NCBI GenBank assembly: GCA_030248195.1
Contig: JASAND010026128.1
Location: 1 to 64,000, forward strand
Direction: 5' to 3'
Origin: Trissonchulus latispiculum
Lineage: Eukaryota; Nematoda; Enoplea; Enoplida; Ironidae
Length of the DNA: 64,000 nt
Shown here: one piece after another, positions 54,601 through 64,000 of the stretch
How positions within the stretch are numbered: position 1 is the stretch's first letter
Layout: each line of letters begins with the position of its first letter
Made by a program: the position numbers and the translations under genes
The notes under the pieces: model-generated
Seen by the model: only the letters and a program-made list of their open reading frames with translations
The model's database searches: none
Told to the model about the DNA's origin: nothing

Positions 54601-57600
54601 TTTGTGACTAAGAGTTCTGGGCTGCGGCTGAAGTAAATACCGATTGAAGATTTTGATTGTAAGATATCACAGGTGTGGGACCGCACTGCAAAGTGGGATG
54701 CAATGGCAGCGCATAATAATTTAGGAGCTGCGAAGAAATACTTTGCAGAAAATGAAAATAAAATGTTTGGTATACTTTGTTTTAGGAAAATGTTCGTCGT
54801 GCCTGCATTGAACATTATTTAACAGAAACCCGAATAAGAAACCAGTGTTTTGACACCCGTTGATTAAACGTTGAATTTGAAGCATCAAATCTAGGTTTCC
54901 CGTTCCATGTCAAGATCTAAGTCAGCAATCCAAAAATTAGACTAGGATTCTCGATTCGGAGCAAATGCCGGCTAATCAATAAATAAATAATAAATAACAA
55001 TAAATAAACAGTGAAATTAAGTTATTATGAATTCGTCAACTGGCAGGGTTTTTGCGTAGAGATTTATGTTAAAAATTACCTTGATAGATCACTGGAAGGT
55101 GGCGAAGAAGAACTGTTGTCATTAGACTAAAAAAATAAATAAGTTAAAGTTCAAAAACTTAATTAATCAACATGACAAATTTTAATCTGTAAAACTGACT
55201 TTAAATAAGCACAAATGTAACGCAATAAATACTAAAATCAAAGGTTTTTTATACGTTATATTGAACTAACCAAAATCTATTATATATATATATATATATA
55301 GCGTTTTGCATTTAGCATTTAGCATTTTATTCGTAAGCAATCATTAATCGATAGAAAATAATTAATTTCGTGAAATTACTGGCACCAATCAAGTGAAAAA
55401 TTACCCTTTTTCTCGCACGGCAATACAGAAATCCAACTATTGTAATTCCAGTTGCAACGATGACGATTGCGCACATTAGCAAGGCCAATCCCCAAACTGG
55501 CACATCGATAGCGTTTGACGACTTTGTCATGTATATGCCGGGTTCCATTACCTGAGACAAGTAAATAAAGAAATAGCATTAATGTTTTTACAGACACCTC
55601 ACCCCAGTCGGCCCGGTTAGGGGTAGTGTCAGCTATTTTAAACTTTGTCGGGGAGCATTAATGGGTCTGTCAAGTTAAACTCCACCACGAGTGCAGAAGG
55701 TTTCCGGAAAGTTGGCGATTTGTCTAAAAATATTTCTAGACAAGTTGACAACTTTCGAGACATTTTGTCGTGAAAATTTTCAACTTTCGAGAAATTTACA
55801 AGATATTTCTAGAAACATTACGCAACTGTCTAGAAAGTTTTATAAATATTTCCAGGCTTTTAAAATATTTCCAGACTTAAGAAATCCAGAAACTGAAAAT
55901 AAATAGGCCACCTGAAACATCACTAATTGTAGCAACTACACATTTCTTCAGTAGGTTTGCTGTACTGTAGACACTATCGTAGCCAGAAAAATATTAGGGG
56001 GAATACAAAAATTTGGCAATGGGTCCTGAGGCGGAGCCCCCCTGAAGTTGAAAAACCTTTCAAATTTGCTACGTCTGAGGAAGTTTTACAAGGTATTCTT
56101 TGAAATTCATAAAACAACAAATTCTCGAGAATTCACAACTTCGGGGAAGGGGGTAATATCTTACTGATGTCTTACTGATCGAAAGTTTGCAATTGTCTAG
56201 AAATTGCAAAATATGTCGAAATATTTCTAGACTTTTGACAAACTTTCCGGAAAGTTGAAAATGTTTCAAGACATTTCTATATTTCTAGAAAGTTGACATT
56301 TTGTCTCGAAATATTACATAACTTTCTAGAAAGTTTGAAAATATTTCGAGACAAATTTTTGGCAAATTTCCAACTTTCGAGACATATTTCTACACAAATG
56401 CCAAACTTTCGACTCTTTTCTCCCAACTTTCCGGAAACCTTCTGCACTCGAGGTGGAGTTTAACGTGACAGACCCATAATGTTTTGATATTATTTAAGGC
56501 ATTGTATCAAATAATTGATAACTAGCCATTCCTCTATTGGAAAATGACAAAGATACTATGAGCCTCAGTTAACCTTCCTTATTGCTGATCGTTCCAAGTA
56601 ATATTATAAGCTAAAACGTATTGTACAATTAGAACGCCATTATTTGATTTGATTAATCTGGTCAAGAGTAAATATCTGATTTAATTAAACAGAATTACAG
56701 GGTAACGCAAAATGAGGCTGAGTTCATCCAAGGACAGCTGATCATAAGCTTTCATGGCATCGGCATCCGATACAATGTGATCATTGATGTTCACAACAAA
56801 GAGAGCTTCCGCTTCGTCTGCAGCGGTTTTTTTGACATCACTGAACTGAAATTTAAATTTGTTTCAATTTAAAGTAATCAACTTAAATTTACTACCTTAA
56901 AGATTCCGGCATCAACTGAACTGAAAACAGACAAAATCGTATTACACATGGAAGGTAATTGAGGAACCACTTAATGTCTTCACCTTGTTTAATTAAGTTC
57001 CTTCTTTTCAAGAATAATCCACCGTTAGCTGTTAGATTGGCGAGAAAAATGGTTTACGAACTTAGAACAAAGAACACAACATCTGTCGCGTGCTGTTGGT
57101 GCAGCACAATAACAATGAAAGCACTGGTGGTAGCGCCTTAACTATGTGATTAAAACATAATCTGTGGCTGTTTTGCGACCTGGCACCGCTACAATTGGGA
57201 TAATTGTTAGATACAATCTCAAAATGGAAATTTACCTGAACTTCAATATCGTTAGCCAGAAGTCTTCGTGTCCTGCTGGAGCTCCTTTGAGTTCTTAAAA
57301 CAATTTTCAGTTTTCGTTTTCCTTGTATGAAAGCATTTTTCAGGCCTTCGCGCACAGCAAACAGGAAAAGTTGATTTTTGGTGCTTATCCTCTTATGAAC
57401 TTTGAACTTTACTCCTAACGGTGCTGCGCCATGGGGCATTTTATCTAGCATTGGAGGCAAAGGTTCTGCGCTTTCTGTTATATCCAAGGGCTGGGGAACT
57501 TCATTTTCCAGGAAAAGATCATCCCCCATAGGATCTACAAGAGCCTGCTGTGCTTGTAGGCTCAGAATATTCCGTTTGTTCTGCAAAGCTAATCGCTCCA

Positions 57601-60600
57601 TTGTTTCTAATTTGTCGGTTAATCTGGCAAAGAAGTCCTCCAAGAGTTTGTCGGAAGCTTCAATGGCTTCGTCACCGCTGCCCACTGAGTCATCCGTATT
57701 CGCTAAAAACGGATGACTTTCAGTAGTTAATGTTTCCTCAGTGGAATCACCTACCGGTTCCTCGCCTTTCCCATTATCTGCCGTCCCACTCTTTCCTTTT
57801 CCTTCTTTTCCATCCTTTCCTTTGCCTTCTTTTCCATCCTTTCCTTTGCCTTCTTTTCCATCCTCTCCTTTGCCTTCTTTTCCATCCTTTCCTTTTCCTT
57901 CTTTTCCATCCTCTCCTTTGCCTTCTTTTCCATCCTTTCCTTTTCCTTCTTTTCCATCCTTTCCTTTGCCTTCCTTTCCATCCTTTCCTTTGCCTTCTTT
58001 TCCATCCTTTCCTTTGCCTTCTTTTCCATCCTTTCCTTTGCCTTCTTTTCCATCCTTTCCATTGCCTTCTTTTCCATCCTTTCCTTTGCCTTCTTTTCCA
58101 TCCTTTCCTTTGCCTTCTTTTCCATCCTTTCCTTTGCCTTCTTTTCCATCCTTTCCTTTGCCTTCTTTTCCATCCTTTCCTTTGCCTTCTTTTCCATCCT
58201 TTCCTTTGCCTTCTTTTCCATCCTTTCCTTTGCCTTCTTTTCCATCTTTTCCTTTTCCATTCGCATCACTATCATCTTCATCATCATTTTGACTCTTTAG
58301 CTGTCTTTCCTCCAGGTTTTCATTATCAGCATTAATGTTTAAATATGCCTTATCGCCTCCATTAATATCGTCTACTTTTTTGCTATCGTCATCATCTTCT
58401 CTGTTGCTGCTTACACTCTCGATGTCTTCACTGTTAATGTCGAATTGCTGTTCTTCTTCTGCAGCTAGTAGTCGACTATTCAAGCTGTCAAATTCATCAT
58501 CCTCGCTCTCTCCTGCAGGATCCACATTCGCGATCGTATATTCCTCGTTTCTTCTGGCTTCTTCAGCACTGCTCACATCTCCCGAGGCGTGTGCTGCGTC
58601 CAAGACAAACTCCTGATCTTCTTCAGAATTCCCGCTTCTGACACTGCCATCCCGGCTTTCTGTAATGACTTCATCGTTACCATTAAGGTCGCTGATGTTC
58701 GTACGTTGTCCTTCTTCCTCTGTAACGATATCGCTTCTATTGTTACCATCTTCGTCTTCGACGTTTTCATCATCACCACTTATGAATTCGCCCACTTCCT
58801 TGGCCACTACAACATCACCACTTTGCTTGTCAAGTTTTCCCTCAGCTTCTTCAATATCACCACTGTTATTACCATCTTTATCAGTATTTTTATATCCTTT
58901 TCCTTCTTTCCCATCCTTTCCTTTTCCTTCTTTCCCATCCTTTCCCTTTCCTTCATTTCCATCTTTTCCTGATCCTTCCTTCCCATTCTTTCCTGATCCT
59001 TCTTTTCCATCCGTTCCTTTGCCTTCTTTTCCATCCTTTCCTTTTCCTCCTTTTCCATCCTTTCCTGATCCTTCCTTCCCATCCTTTCCTGGTCCTTCCT
59101 TCCCATCCTTTCCTTTTCCTTCTTTTCCATCTTTTCCTGGTCCTTCCTTCCCATCCTTTCCTTTTCCTTCTTTTCCATCCTTTCCTTTCGCTTCCTTCCC
59201 ATCCTTTCCAAATCCTTCTTTTCCATCCTTTCCTGATCCTTCCTTCCCATCCTTTCCTGATCCCTCTTTTCCATCCTTTCCTTTTGCTTCCTTCCCATCC
59301 TTTCCTGATCCTTCTTTTCCATCCTTTCCTGGTCCTTCCTTCCCATCCTTTCCTTTTCCTTCTTTTCCGTCCTTTCCTTTTCCTTCTTTTCCATCTTTCC
59401 CTTGTTTTCCCTCCTTTCCTTTTCCCTGTTTTCCATTCTTGCTATCACTATCCAGTTCAACTTCATCATCATGTATCCCATCTGCTCCTGAAATTTCTTC
59501 TTTTTCTTCTTCGTCTTCAGCACCAGCAGTAACTTCAAAATCTTTCGCTAGAGGCTCCAGCGGAGAATCAATGAGAGGCGGTGCACCGTAATGAACAATA
59601 GAAGGGGAAACAATATCTATCGAAGTGGAGTACAGTGCAGGAGGAGTTGCACTTGGCTGTCCGGACGTTGACTGCGAGATTGGATTTTCAGTTTCAATGA
59701 GAGGAAGGGTGGGGAATGGTTCATCTGTTTCGATGGGCGGTAGTGTCGGAAGTGTTTCCTCTGGTGAAACCGGTGGCAACGTAATGAATGGCTCTTCGGT
59801 TTCGATTGGCGGCAAAGTGGGCAGTGGCTCTTCGGTTTCGATTGGCGGCAAGGTGGGCAGTGGCTCTTCGGTTTCGATTGGCGGCAATGTGGGCAGTGGT
59901 TCTTCGGTTTCAATTGGCGGCAAAGTGGGTAGTGGCTCTTCGGTTTCGATGGGCGGCAAAGTGGGCAGTGGCTCTTCGGTTTCGATTGGCGGCAAGGTGG
60001 GTAGTGGCTCTTCGGTTTCGATTGGCGGCAAAGTGGGCAGTGGCTCTTCGGTTTCAATTGGCGGCAAAGTGGGCAGTGGCTCTTCGGTTTCGATTGGCGG
60101 CAAAGTGGGCAGTGGCTCTTCGGTTTCGATTGGCGCCAAGGTGGGCAGTGGCTCTTCGGTTTCAATGGGCAGCAAAGTGGGTAGCGGCTCTTCGGTTTCG
60201 ATGGGCGGCAAAGTGGGCAGTGGCTCTTCGGTTTCAATTGGCGGCAAAGTGGGCAGTGGCTCTTCGGTTTCGATTGGCGGCAAAGTGGGAAGTGGCTCTT
60301 CGGTTTCAATTGGCGGTAAAGTGGGCAGTGGCTCTTCGGTTTCGATGGGCGGCAAAGTTGGCAGTGGCTCTTCGGTTTCGATTGGCGGCAAAGTGGGCAG
60401 TGGCTCTTCGGTTTCGATTGGCGGCAAGGTGGGCAGTGGCTCTTCGGTTTCGATTGGCGGCAAAGTGGGCAATTGCTCTTCGGTTTCGATTGGCGGCAAG
60501 GTGGGCAGTGGCTCTTCGGTTTCAATGGGCGGCAAAGTGGGTAGCGGCTCTTCGGTTTCAATTGGCGGCAAAGTGGGCAGTGGCTCTTCGGTTTCGATTG

Positions 60601-62280
60601 ACGGCAAAGTGGGAAGTGGCTCTTCGGTTTCAATTTGCGGCAAAGTGGGCAGTGGCTCTTCGGTTTCGATGGGCGGCAAAGTGGGCAGTGGCTCTTCGGT
60701 TTCGATTGGCGGCAAAGTGGGCAGTGGCTCTTCGGTTTCGATTGGCGGCAAAGTGGGCAGTGGCTCTTCGGTTTCGATTGGCGGCAAGGTGGGCAGTGGC
60801 TCTTCGGTTTCAATGGGCGGCAAAGTGGGTAGCGGCTTTTCGGTTTCGATTGGCGGCAAAGTGGGTAGTGGCTCTTCGGTTTCAATGGGCGGCAAGGTGG
60901 GTAGTGGCTCTTCGGTTTCAATTGGCGGCAAAGTGGGCAGTGGCTCTTCGGTTTCAATGGGCGGCAAAGTGGGCAGTGGCTCTTCGGTTTGGATTGGCAA
61001 CAAAGTTTGAAGTGGTTCTTCTGTCTCTTTAGTAACTACTGCTGCTCCTCCATCCAGTCGTACTATCTCCAAAATAGATCCTCCAGAGTTCACAATTACC
61101 CGCGGAATTCCAGAATACAAGTCTATCATAGATCTGCGGGACTTCACTTGAACTTCTGTCAGTGGAGTTTTAATTAGCGTTTCCGACAACAATGCACCAA
61201 TTAGGATTCTGTCTTGGTCTTGCCTGAGATCAATCATAAGCATCATCGCCTGGATATCCAATGCGGCATACTCCAACGCATCCGCCGGTACACTGGATCG
61301 ATCAAAGGCCAGGCTAACGGTAGCATCCTTTGCTTCTATGCTGGTATCAGACTCGTTTGCTCGAACACTGATGTTGTTGTGTATAGTGGACCCTTCAAAG
61401 GCGATGTCACCAGACTGCATTCCAATAGTGGACTCTCCAACTACAAGCGTAAACGGATCCCCTTCCTTAGGTGTTAGAGTGCATTTATAGTTGCCAATCA
61501 CAACCATGAAGCCTGTTTGATCTGATGGAAGCATAAACATCAGCTGTCCGAATTCCATATTTGCAGTACCGCCCGGGCTGAGTTTTAGGACTATCCTGTA
61601 GTCGGGATTATGAACGGATATTTCTAATGACCTGGCACCCGATTCTGAATCAGCCACTGGATAGCTGGTCACATAAATCTTGTTTTCGTCGCCGGGATAT
61701 GGTTGTAGATTTACTTCCAGCTGACTGCCCTCTGGAGAGTCTGCCATAATCAGGACTCCGTTTGGCGCTGTAATGGCAACATTCGATGTTGGACCGGAAT
61801 CTACAGAAATATAAGAGCTGTCGTCATCCGTACCAACGAAGGCTTCTGAGTTCGAGGTTGACATTCCGATCAGCACGCCGTTATCAGTTTTCAGCTCAAT
61901 CGTCGGCTCCTGAACCGAAATGTTGACGCTGGACTCGCGCGGATCAACGTGCACATGAGACAGGGTTGACTCGAAGCTAAGTGACGCGCGTTTTTCGTTG
62001 ACACTGACAACGGATTTGTCCGATTTGACATCAATCTGCTGGCGAACTGTGATATTGGACTGATCTTCAGCCTCAACCATGACCCGTATATTTGACACGT
62101 TGAACTGGGTCTGGCGCCGGTGTCTGACTCTTCCATGACACAGAACCCATTCGCGCGTCAGTAGGAAGTCTTCAGAGGACAAATGGACTAGCAGAGCTAG
62201 AAGAAGGAAGAGGCACCCTAGCAGGACCCCGATTCGGCAGGTCATAATTGTTGCTGGTAGACTGGGACTACATGATCTGT
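51279..62280 (-). CDS. Mucin-like type I membrane protein with giant repeats and SAM-like tail (7 exons)
   Basis: Seven exons can be joined with GT-AG introns and matching phases: 62,280-57,236 (ATG at 62,245), 56,845-56,699, 55,551-55,405, 55,126-55,080, 54,368-54,314, 54,158-54,138 and 51,698-51,279. Total CDS is 5,847 nt, about 1,948 residues. Predicted order: signal peptide 1-25; RHRR at 41-44; beta-rich region 50-400; PTLPPIETEEPL repeats about 407-852; KGKDGKEG repeats about 938-1,117 and 1,329-1,486; juxtamembrane alpha/beta domain about 1,560-1,720 with RTRR at 1,658-1,661; membrane helix about 1,737-1,762; cytoplasmic tail with SAM-like helices at the end. Likely cell-surface. Function unknown. 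The family is not one I can name. Exons 4-6 are short and need transcript evidence. Confidence 0.75.
52219..53958. mobile_element. hAT-type element, 1,724 bp, 8-bp target duplication
   Basis: The body is 52,227-53,950. TIRs are TAGGCATGGGCACGGGT and its exact inverse. The 8-bp duplication is TCTGCTAG at 52,219-52,226 and 53,951-53,958. Subterminal regions are full of GGGTACCCG palindromes. The middle is AT-rich with no intact transposase, so it is non-autonomous. It lies in intron 6 of the mucin-like gene in the preferred model. Confidence 0.93.
54138..54158 (-). CDS. Exon 6: 21-nt micro-exon
   Basis: 21 nt (NVSNVEE) between 'gtgtggactag' and GAG/GTAAAT. Frame-neutral. A micro-exon this short is plausible but needs transcript support. 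Confidence 0.45.
54314..54368 (-). CDS. Exon 5: short cytoplasmic exon
   Basis: 55 nt between 'ggtgatttcag' and CCG/GTATGA. In the phase set by exon 4 it reads SQWAPSSHVMRCHNHRAFP. It is also open in phase 0, so skipping exon 4 is conceivable. Confidence 0.55.
55080..55126 (-). CDS. Exon 4: Ser/Pro-rich cytoplasmic segment
   Basis: 47 nt between 'ttttttttag' and AAG/GTAATT. Begins SNDNSSSSPP. The phase runs from 0 to 2 and fits exon 5. Confidence 0.65.
55280..55300. repeat. (TA)n microsatellite in intron 3
   Basis: About ten TA units, followed by three 'gcatttta'-like words. Confidence 0.9.
55405..55551 (-). CDS. Exon 3: transmembrane helix
   Basis: Acceptor 'tttacttgtctcag', donor AGG/GTAATT, 49 codons. 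It encodes a hydrophobic helix from VPVWGLALL to VGFLYC followed by RARKR, a stop-transfer signal that puts the C-terminus in the cytoplasm. Confidence 0.85.
55659..56479. mobile_element. Harbinger-like MITE, 815 bp, TAA target duplication
   Basis: The body is 55,662-56,476. The ends TGGGTCTGTCA... and ...TGACAGACCCA are inverted over more than 50 bp with few mismatches. TAA flanks both sides (55,659-55,661 and 56,477-56,479). A 3-bp TWA duplication is the hallmark of PIF/Harbinger. The inside is packed with TTTCTAGA and TTTCCGGAAA palindromes. No ORF. It lies in intron 2 of the mucin-like gene. Confidence 0.85.
56699..56845 (-). CDS. Exon 2: juxtamembrane domain, second half
   Basis: 49 codons, phase 0 at both ends. 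The acceptor is TTCAG with a second TTCAG immediately after, a tandem acceptor 5 nt apart. Only the first keeps the frame. It encodes an Asp/Ala-rich helix followed by a VVNIND strand and a D-A-D-A-M-K-A-Y helix, similar in pattern to membrane-proximal ferredoxin-like/SEA-type domains. Donor CCT/GTAATT. Confidence 0.75.
57236..62280 (-). CDS. Exon 1 of the mucin-like gene
   Basis: A 5-kb exon. The 5' edge is a strong acceptor (ttttgtttttgttttag before ACAGATC), so an upstream untranslated exon or a spliced leader is expected. I choose the ATG at 62,245 because it starts MTCRIGVLLG followed by a Leu-rich core, a good signal peptide. The open frame extends upstream to 62,503, but that part lies across the acceptor and is intronic. 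The 3' edge is CAG/GTAAAT at 57,236 in phase 0. The frame stays open into the intron to 57,062, which is not coding. Confidence 0.85.
57787..58258 (-). repeat. 24-bp tandem repeat coding KGKDGKEG, block 2
   Basis: About 19 units, more uniform than block 1, so more recently expanded or homogenised. Separated from block 1 by a 210-residue acidic linker rich in Asp, Glu, Ser and Asn. Confidence 0.95.
58895..59430 (-). repeat. 24-bp tandem repeat coding KGKDGKEG, block 1
   Basis: About 22 units with variation at position 2-3 (KGKDGKEG, PGKDGKEG, SGKDGKEG, AKGKDGKE). Strongly hydrophilic, alternating Lys with Asp/Glu, probably disordered. The strand is almost pure purine on the coding side. Confidence 0.95.
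59690..61025 (-). repeat. 36-bp tandem repeat coding PTLPPIETEEPL, ~37 copies
   Basis: Nearly identical 36-bp units encode Pro/Thr/Glu-rich 12-mers. The last units toward 59,690 are degenerate (PFITLPPVSPEETL and similar). Thr/Pro richness suggests O-glycosylation, and the regular Glu pairs make the block acidic. No unit contains a stop in any frame, which creates long antisense shadow frames. Confidence 0.95.
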
Positions 62281-62876
62281 CTAAAACAAAAACAAAATAA
62301 AGAACTAACATCGGCATGGAACACAGAAAATAAAGTCTTGAAGTAAAAGCTTCTAAAGTTTTTGAAGTTATTGATGCCTGCATTATGGTCGGACAGCGCC
62401 CAGGGCGCTTTTTGGCAGAAGGGGGGACATGAAGCAACTGTGAAACGTTTCTCGTAAAGAATATGGCCGGTTCATGCTTGCGAAGGTTTAAAGACAAAGT
62501 CAAGTGAGAAAACGGAGAAACAAGGTAGCAAATTTTCGGTAAACTTTAAATTTTTCTGTGTAAATAATTTCCCGACCTGACCATACAATTAAAGAGTCGG
62601 ATCCTTTCCACAATCTCTCCATCAAACCAAGCTGGTTGGTTTAGTGATTATTGGGTGATCCAAATGTGTTCATGTTTGAGCGGGTACCTGAGGCTCAGTC
62701 AGTGATTTTAAAAATTTAAGAAATTTAATTTTCTCATTTCCTCGTCTTGTCATGTTGCTGTTAGCTTGTAACTTTGAAGCTTTCAAATCAAGCTCAGCTT
62801 TTAACTGAGTTTGTCCCTGAGTTCAAATTAAATGCACGTTAGCGCATGCGCGATTTTTGCAAAACTTAAGTTCAAT
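62281..62876. other. 5' flank of the mucin-like gene
   Basis: Starts with a strong minus-strand acceptor. The rest should be a 5' intron, untranslated exon and promoter of that gene. No TATA box stands out. Confidence 0.4.
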
Positions 62877-63861
62877 TTAAGGTGGTGATTCCTTTTGGAG
62901 ACATCAACTTTGAACCATTATTTCTCAACCATTATTTGGAGTTCAGAAGCCATTTTTATATCAAAATGAAGCTTAACATTTGCTCTTGCTAATGAATACA
63001 ACGAAACTAACTTTACTTCTTGGAAATTATTTTACTGCATTTTCGAAGTAATTTAATTTTCCATATTTTTTGCAGACTAAAGTAAATTAGCGAGGCATCG
63101 GCCACATCATTCGATTCCACTATCAAATAGCTGGGGATCCTTTTTTAGTTATTATGAAACCGCTCTTCGTTATAAAGAAATTAGCTAAAATGTTTGTGCA
63201 ACCTGGATTTTCCCTACTTTTCCAAACTTTGGCAAGCGACCACTTTAGCTGGAAAGCAGCAATCGGGACAACTAAAAAAGGGTCCCTGGGTATTTTAGTG
63301 TAAAACACGTTCAGTAAGTGGCAACCATCTAGCTTGCATAGTAAATGCTGCACAATCGCTGGAAAAAATTTGGTCATGTTTTCGCAAAAACTAATTTTTT
63401 ATGGTAGCAGCGTACGGGATAGCATTTAGAGGATCATAATGCCACGAATAATTGGCCCCGACGAGGCCTTCAAATTGACACCCTCGGTTTAATTTTACGG
63501 CTCGGGTAGCTCAAGAAATGGCGGATTATTTGATTTCTGCAAAAATGACAAGTTTTCAACGGCAAAATAAGAAAATCAGCTATATCTCACTATAGAGAAA
63601 AGCTAGAAAGGTGCTTCAAAAAGCAAAAATATAGAGCTCAACAAGATCTTTCGAATGAATACAATGATAGCTATGCAGCTACTGTCTAATTGTCAAAAAT
63701 CGGCAAAAACGGCCCTGAACGGAGACGTCAAAGTTTTGAAGCGGGATTGCGCGGAGGGTGTCAGAATGCTAAAAGAATTTATTTTGGAAAGTTTCATCAA
63801 ATTTCATCTTGATTTGAACCGTCAGTCAACAATATGTGCCCAAAAGGAATCAGCACCTTAA
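62877..63861. mobile_element. TTAA-flanked DNA element, third copy (985 bp)
   Basis: Starts TTAAGGTGGTGATTCC-TTTTGG and ends CCAAAAGGAATCAGCACC-TTAA, with TTAA at 62,877-62,880 and 63,858-63,861. The termini match those at 21,151-22,168, but the interior differs, so this may be a separate subfamily. No transposase. Confidence 0.8.
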
Positions 63862-64000
63862 ATAGGGTGGTTCATTATTTCCTATGTTCTTGCATAAGAT
63901 AAACTATCTAATACTAGTCGTTGAATCGAGGAGGGTTCTGCACTCTGACTGGGTAATACTCTCACCCCACGTGAAGACCACTCCTGAGAAACTACCGTTA
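63862..64000. other. Window end, nothing recognised
   Basis: Short AT-rich tail, no features supported. Confidence 0.4.

Noticed and set aside
54417..54815. 132-codon minus-strand frame with good splice-like borders
   Set aside because: It cannot be joined in frame to exon 4 (a stop appears at once) and shows no domain. I left it as intronic, though an alternative exon is not excluded.
56892..56916. 20-25-nt micro-exon between exons 1 and 2
   Set aside because: Using it breaks the frame with one acceptor, or requires the second tandem acceptor in both introns. Exon 1 joins exon 2 in phase without it.
57730..59591. Phe/Pro/Ser- and Leu/Cys/His-rich plus-strand frames and Lys/Arg/Met-rich minus frame
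   Set aside because: Shadows of the 24-bp KGKDGKEG repeat in other frames.
59625..61032. Plus-strand open frames of 461 and 414 codons (Gly/Ser/Val and Ala/Leu/Arg repeats)
   Set aside because: They are antisense shadows of the 36-bp tandem repeat, whose unit has no stop in these frames. The minus-strand frame has signal peptide, splice sites and a membrane helix.
62246..62503. N-terminal extension of the giant frame upstream of the chosen Met
   Set aside because: A strong acceptor at 62,281 places this part in an intron. The Met at 62,245 starts a good signal peptide.

Overview
The window looks like nuclear DNA of an invertebrate animal. It is AT-rich, has few genes and many transposable elements. 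The protein genes have GT-AG introns, and there are no operons, Shine-Dalgarno sites, rRNA genes or CRISPR arrays. The intronless seven-helix receptor at 42.2-43.2 kb resembles the nematode-type (ecdysozoan) chemoreceptor group more than vertebrate opsins or amine receptors. That is my only taxonomic hint, and it is weak.

Region by region. 1-3.5 kb: short repeats, a foldback element and a small hAT-type MITE with an exact 8-bp target duplication. 3.5-26 kb: a nested block of Ty3/gypsy-type LTR retrotransposon sequence. A rearranged older fragment (3.5-6.8 kb) meets a long degraded element (from 6,795 to about 25 kb). That element holds gag, protease, RT/RNase H and integrase in broken frames. 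A small 2.3-kb gypsy-type element with 113-bp LTRs has inserted into its leader. Its 3' part carries a TTAA-flanked DNA element and an array of 338-bp units made almost wholly of hairpins. 26-30 kb: mostly anonymous AT-rich DNA with element fragments. 30-41 kb and 44.9-49.5 kb: three copies of a long, apparently non-coding element that is very rich in palindromes. Two copies have terminal inverted repeats and TA at their borders. 41.8-43.2 kb: a decayed tRNA-like sequence and the receptor gene. 49.5-51.2 kb: nothing recognised.

51.3-62.3 kb: the main gene, on the minus strand. I can assemble it as seven exons with consistent splice sites and phases (CDS 5,847 nt, about 1,948 aa). It predicts a secreted-then-membrane-anchored mucin-like protein. 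In order it has a signal peptide, a furin-type site, a beta-rich N-terminal region, about 37 copies of a 12-residue Pro/Thr/Glu repeat, two blocks of an 8-residue Lys/Gly/Asp/Glu repeat, a juxtamembrane domain with a second furin-type site, one membrane helix, and a tail ending in a SAM-like helical domain. Its introns contain a 1.7-kb hAT-type element and an 815-bp Harbinger-like MITE. 62.9-63.9 kb: another TTAA-flanked element.

The two host genes show no obvious functional link. Most of the window is transposon biology. The hairpin-dense elements and the mucin-like receptor are the parts most likely to be undescribed.
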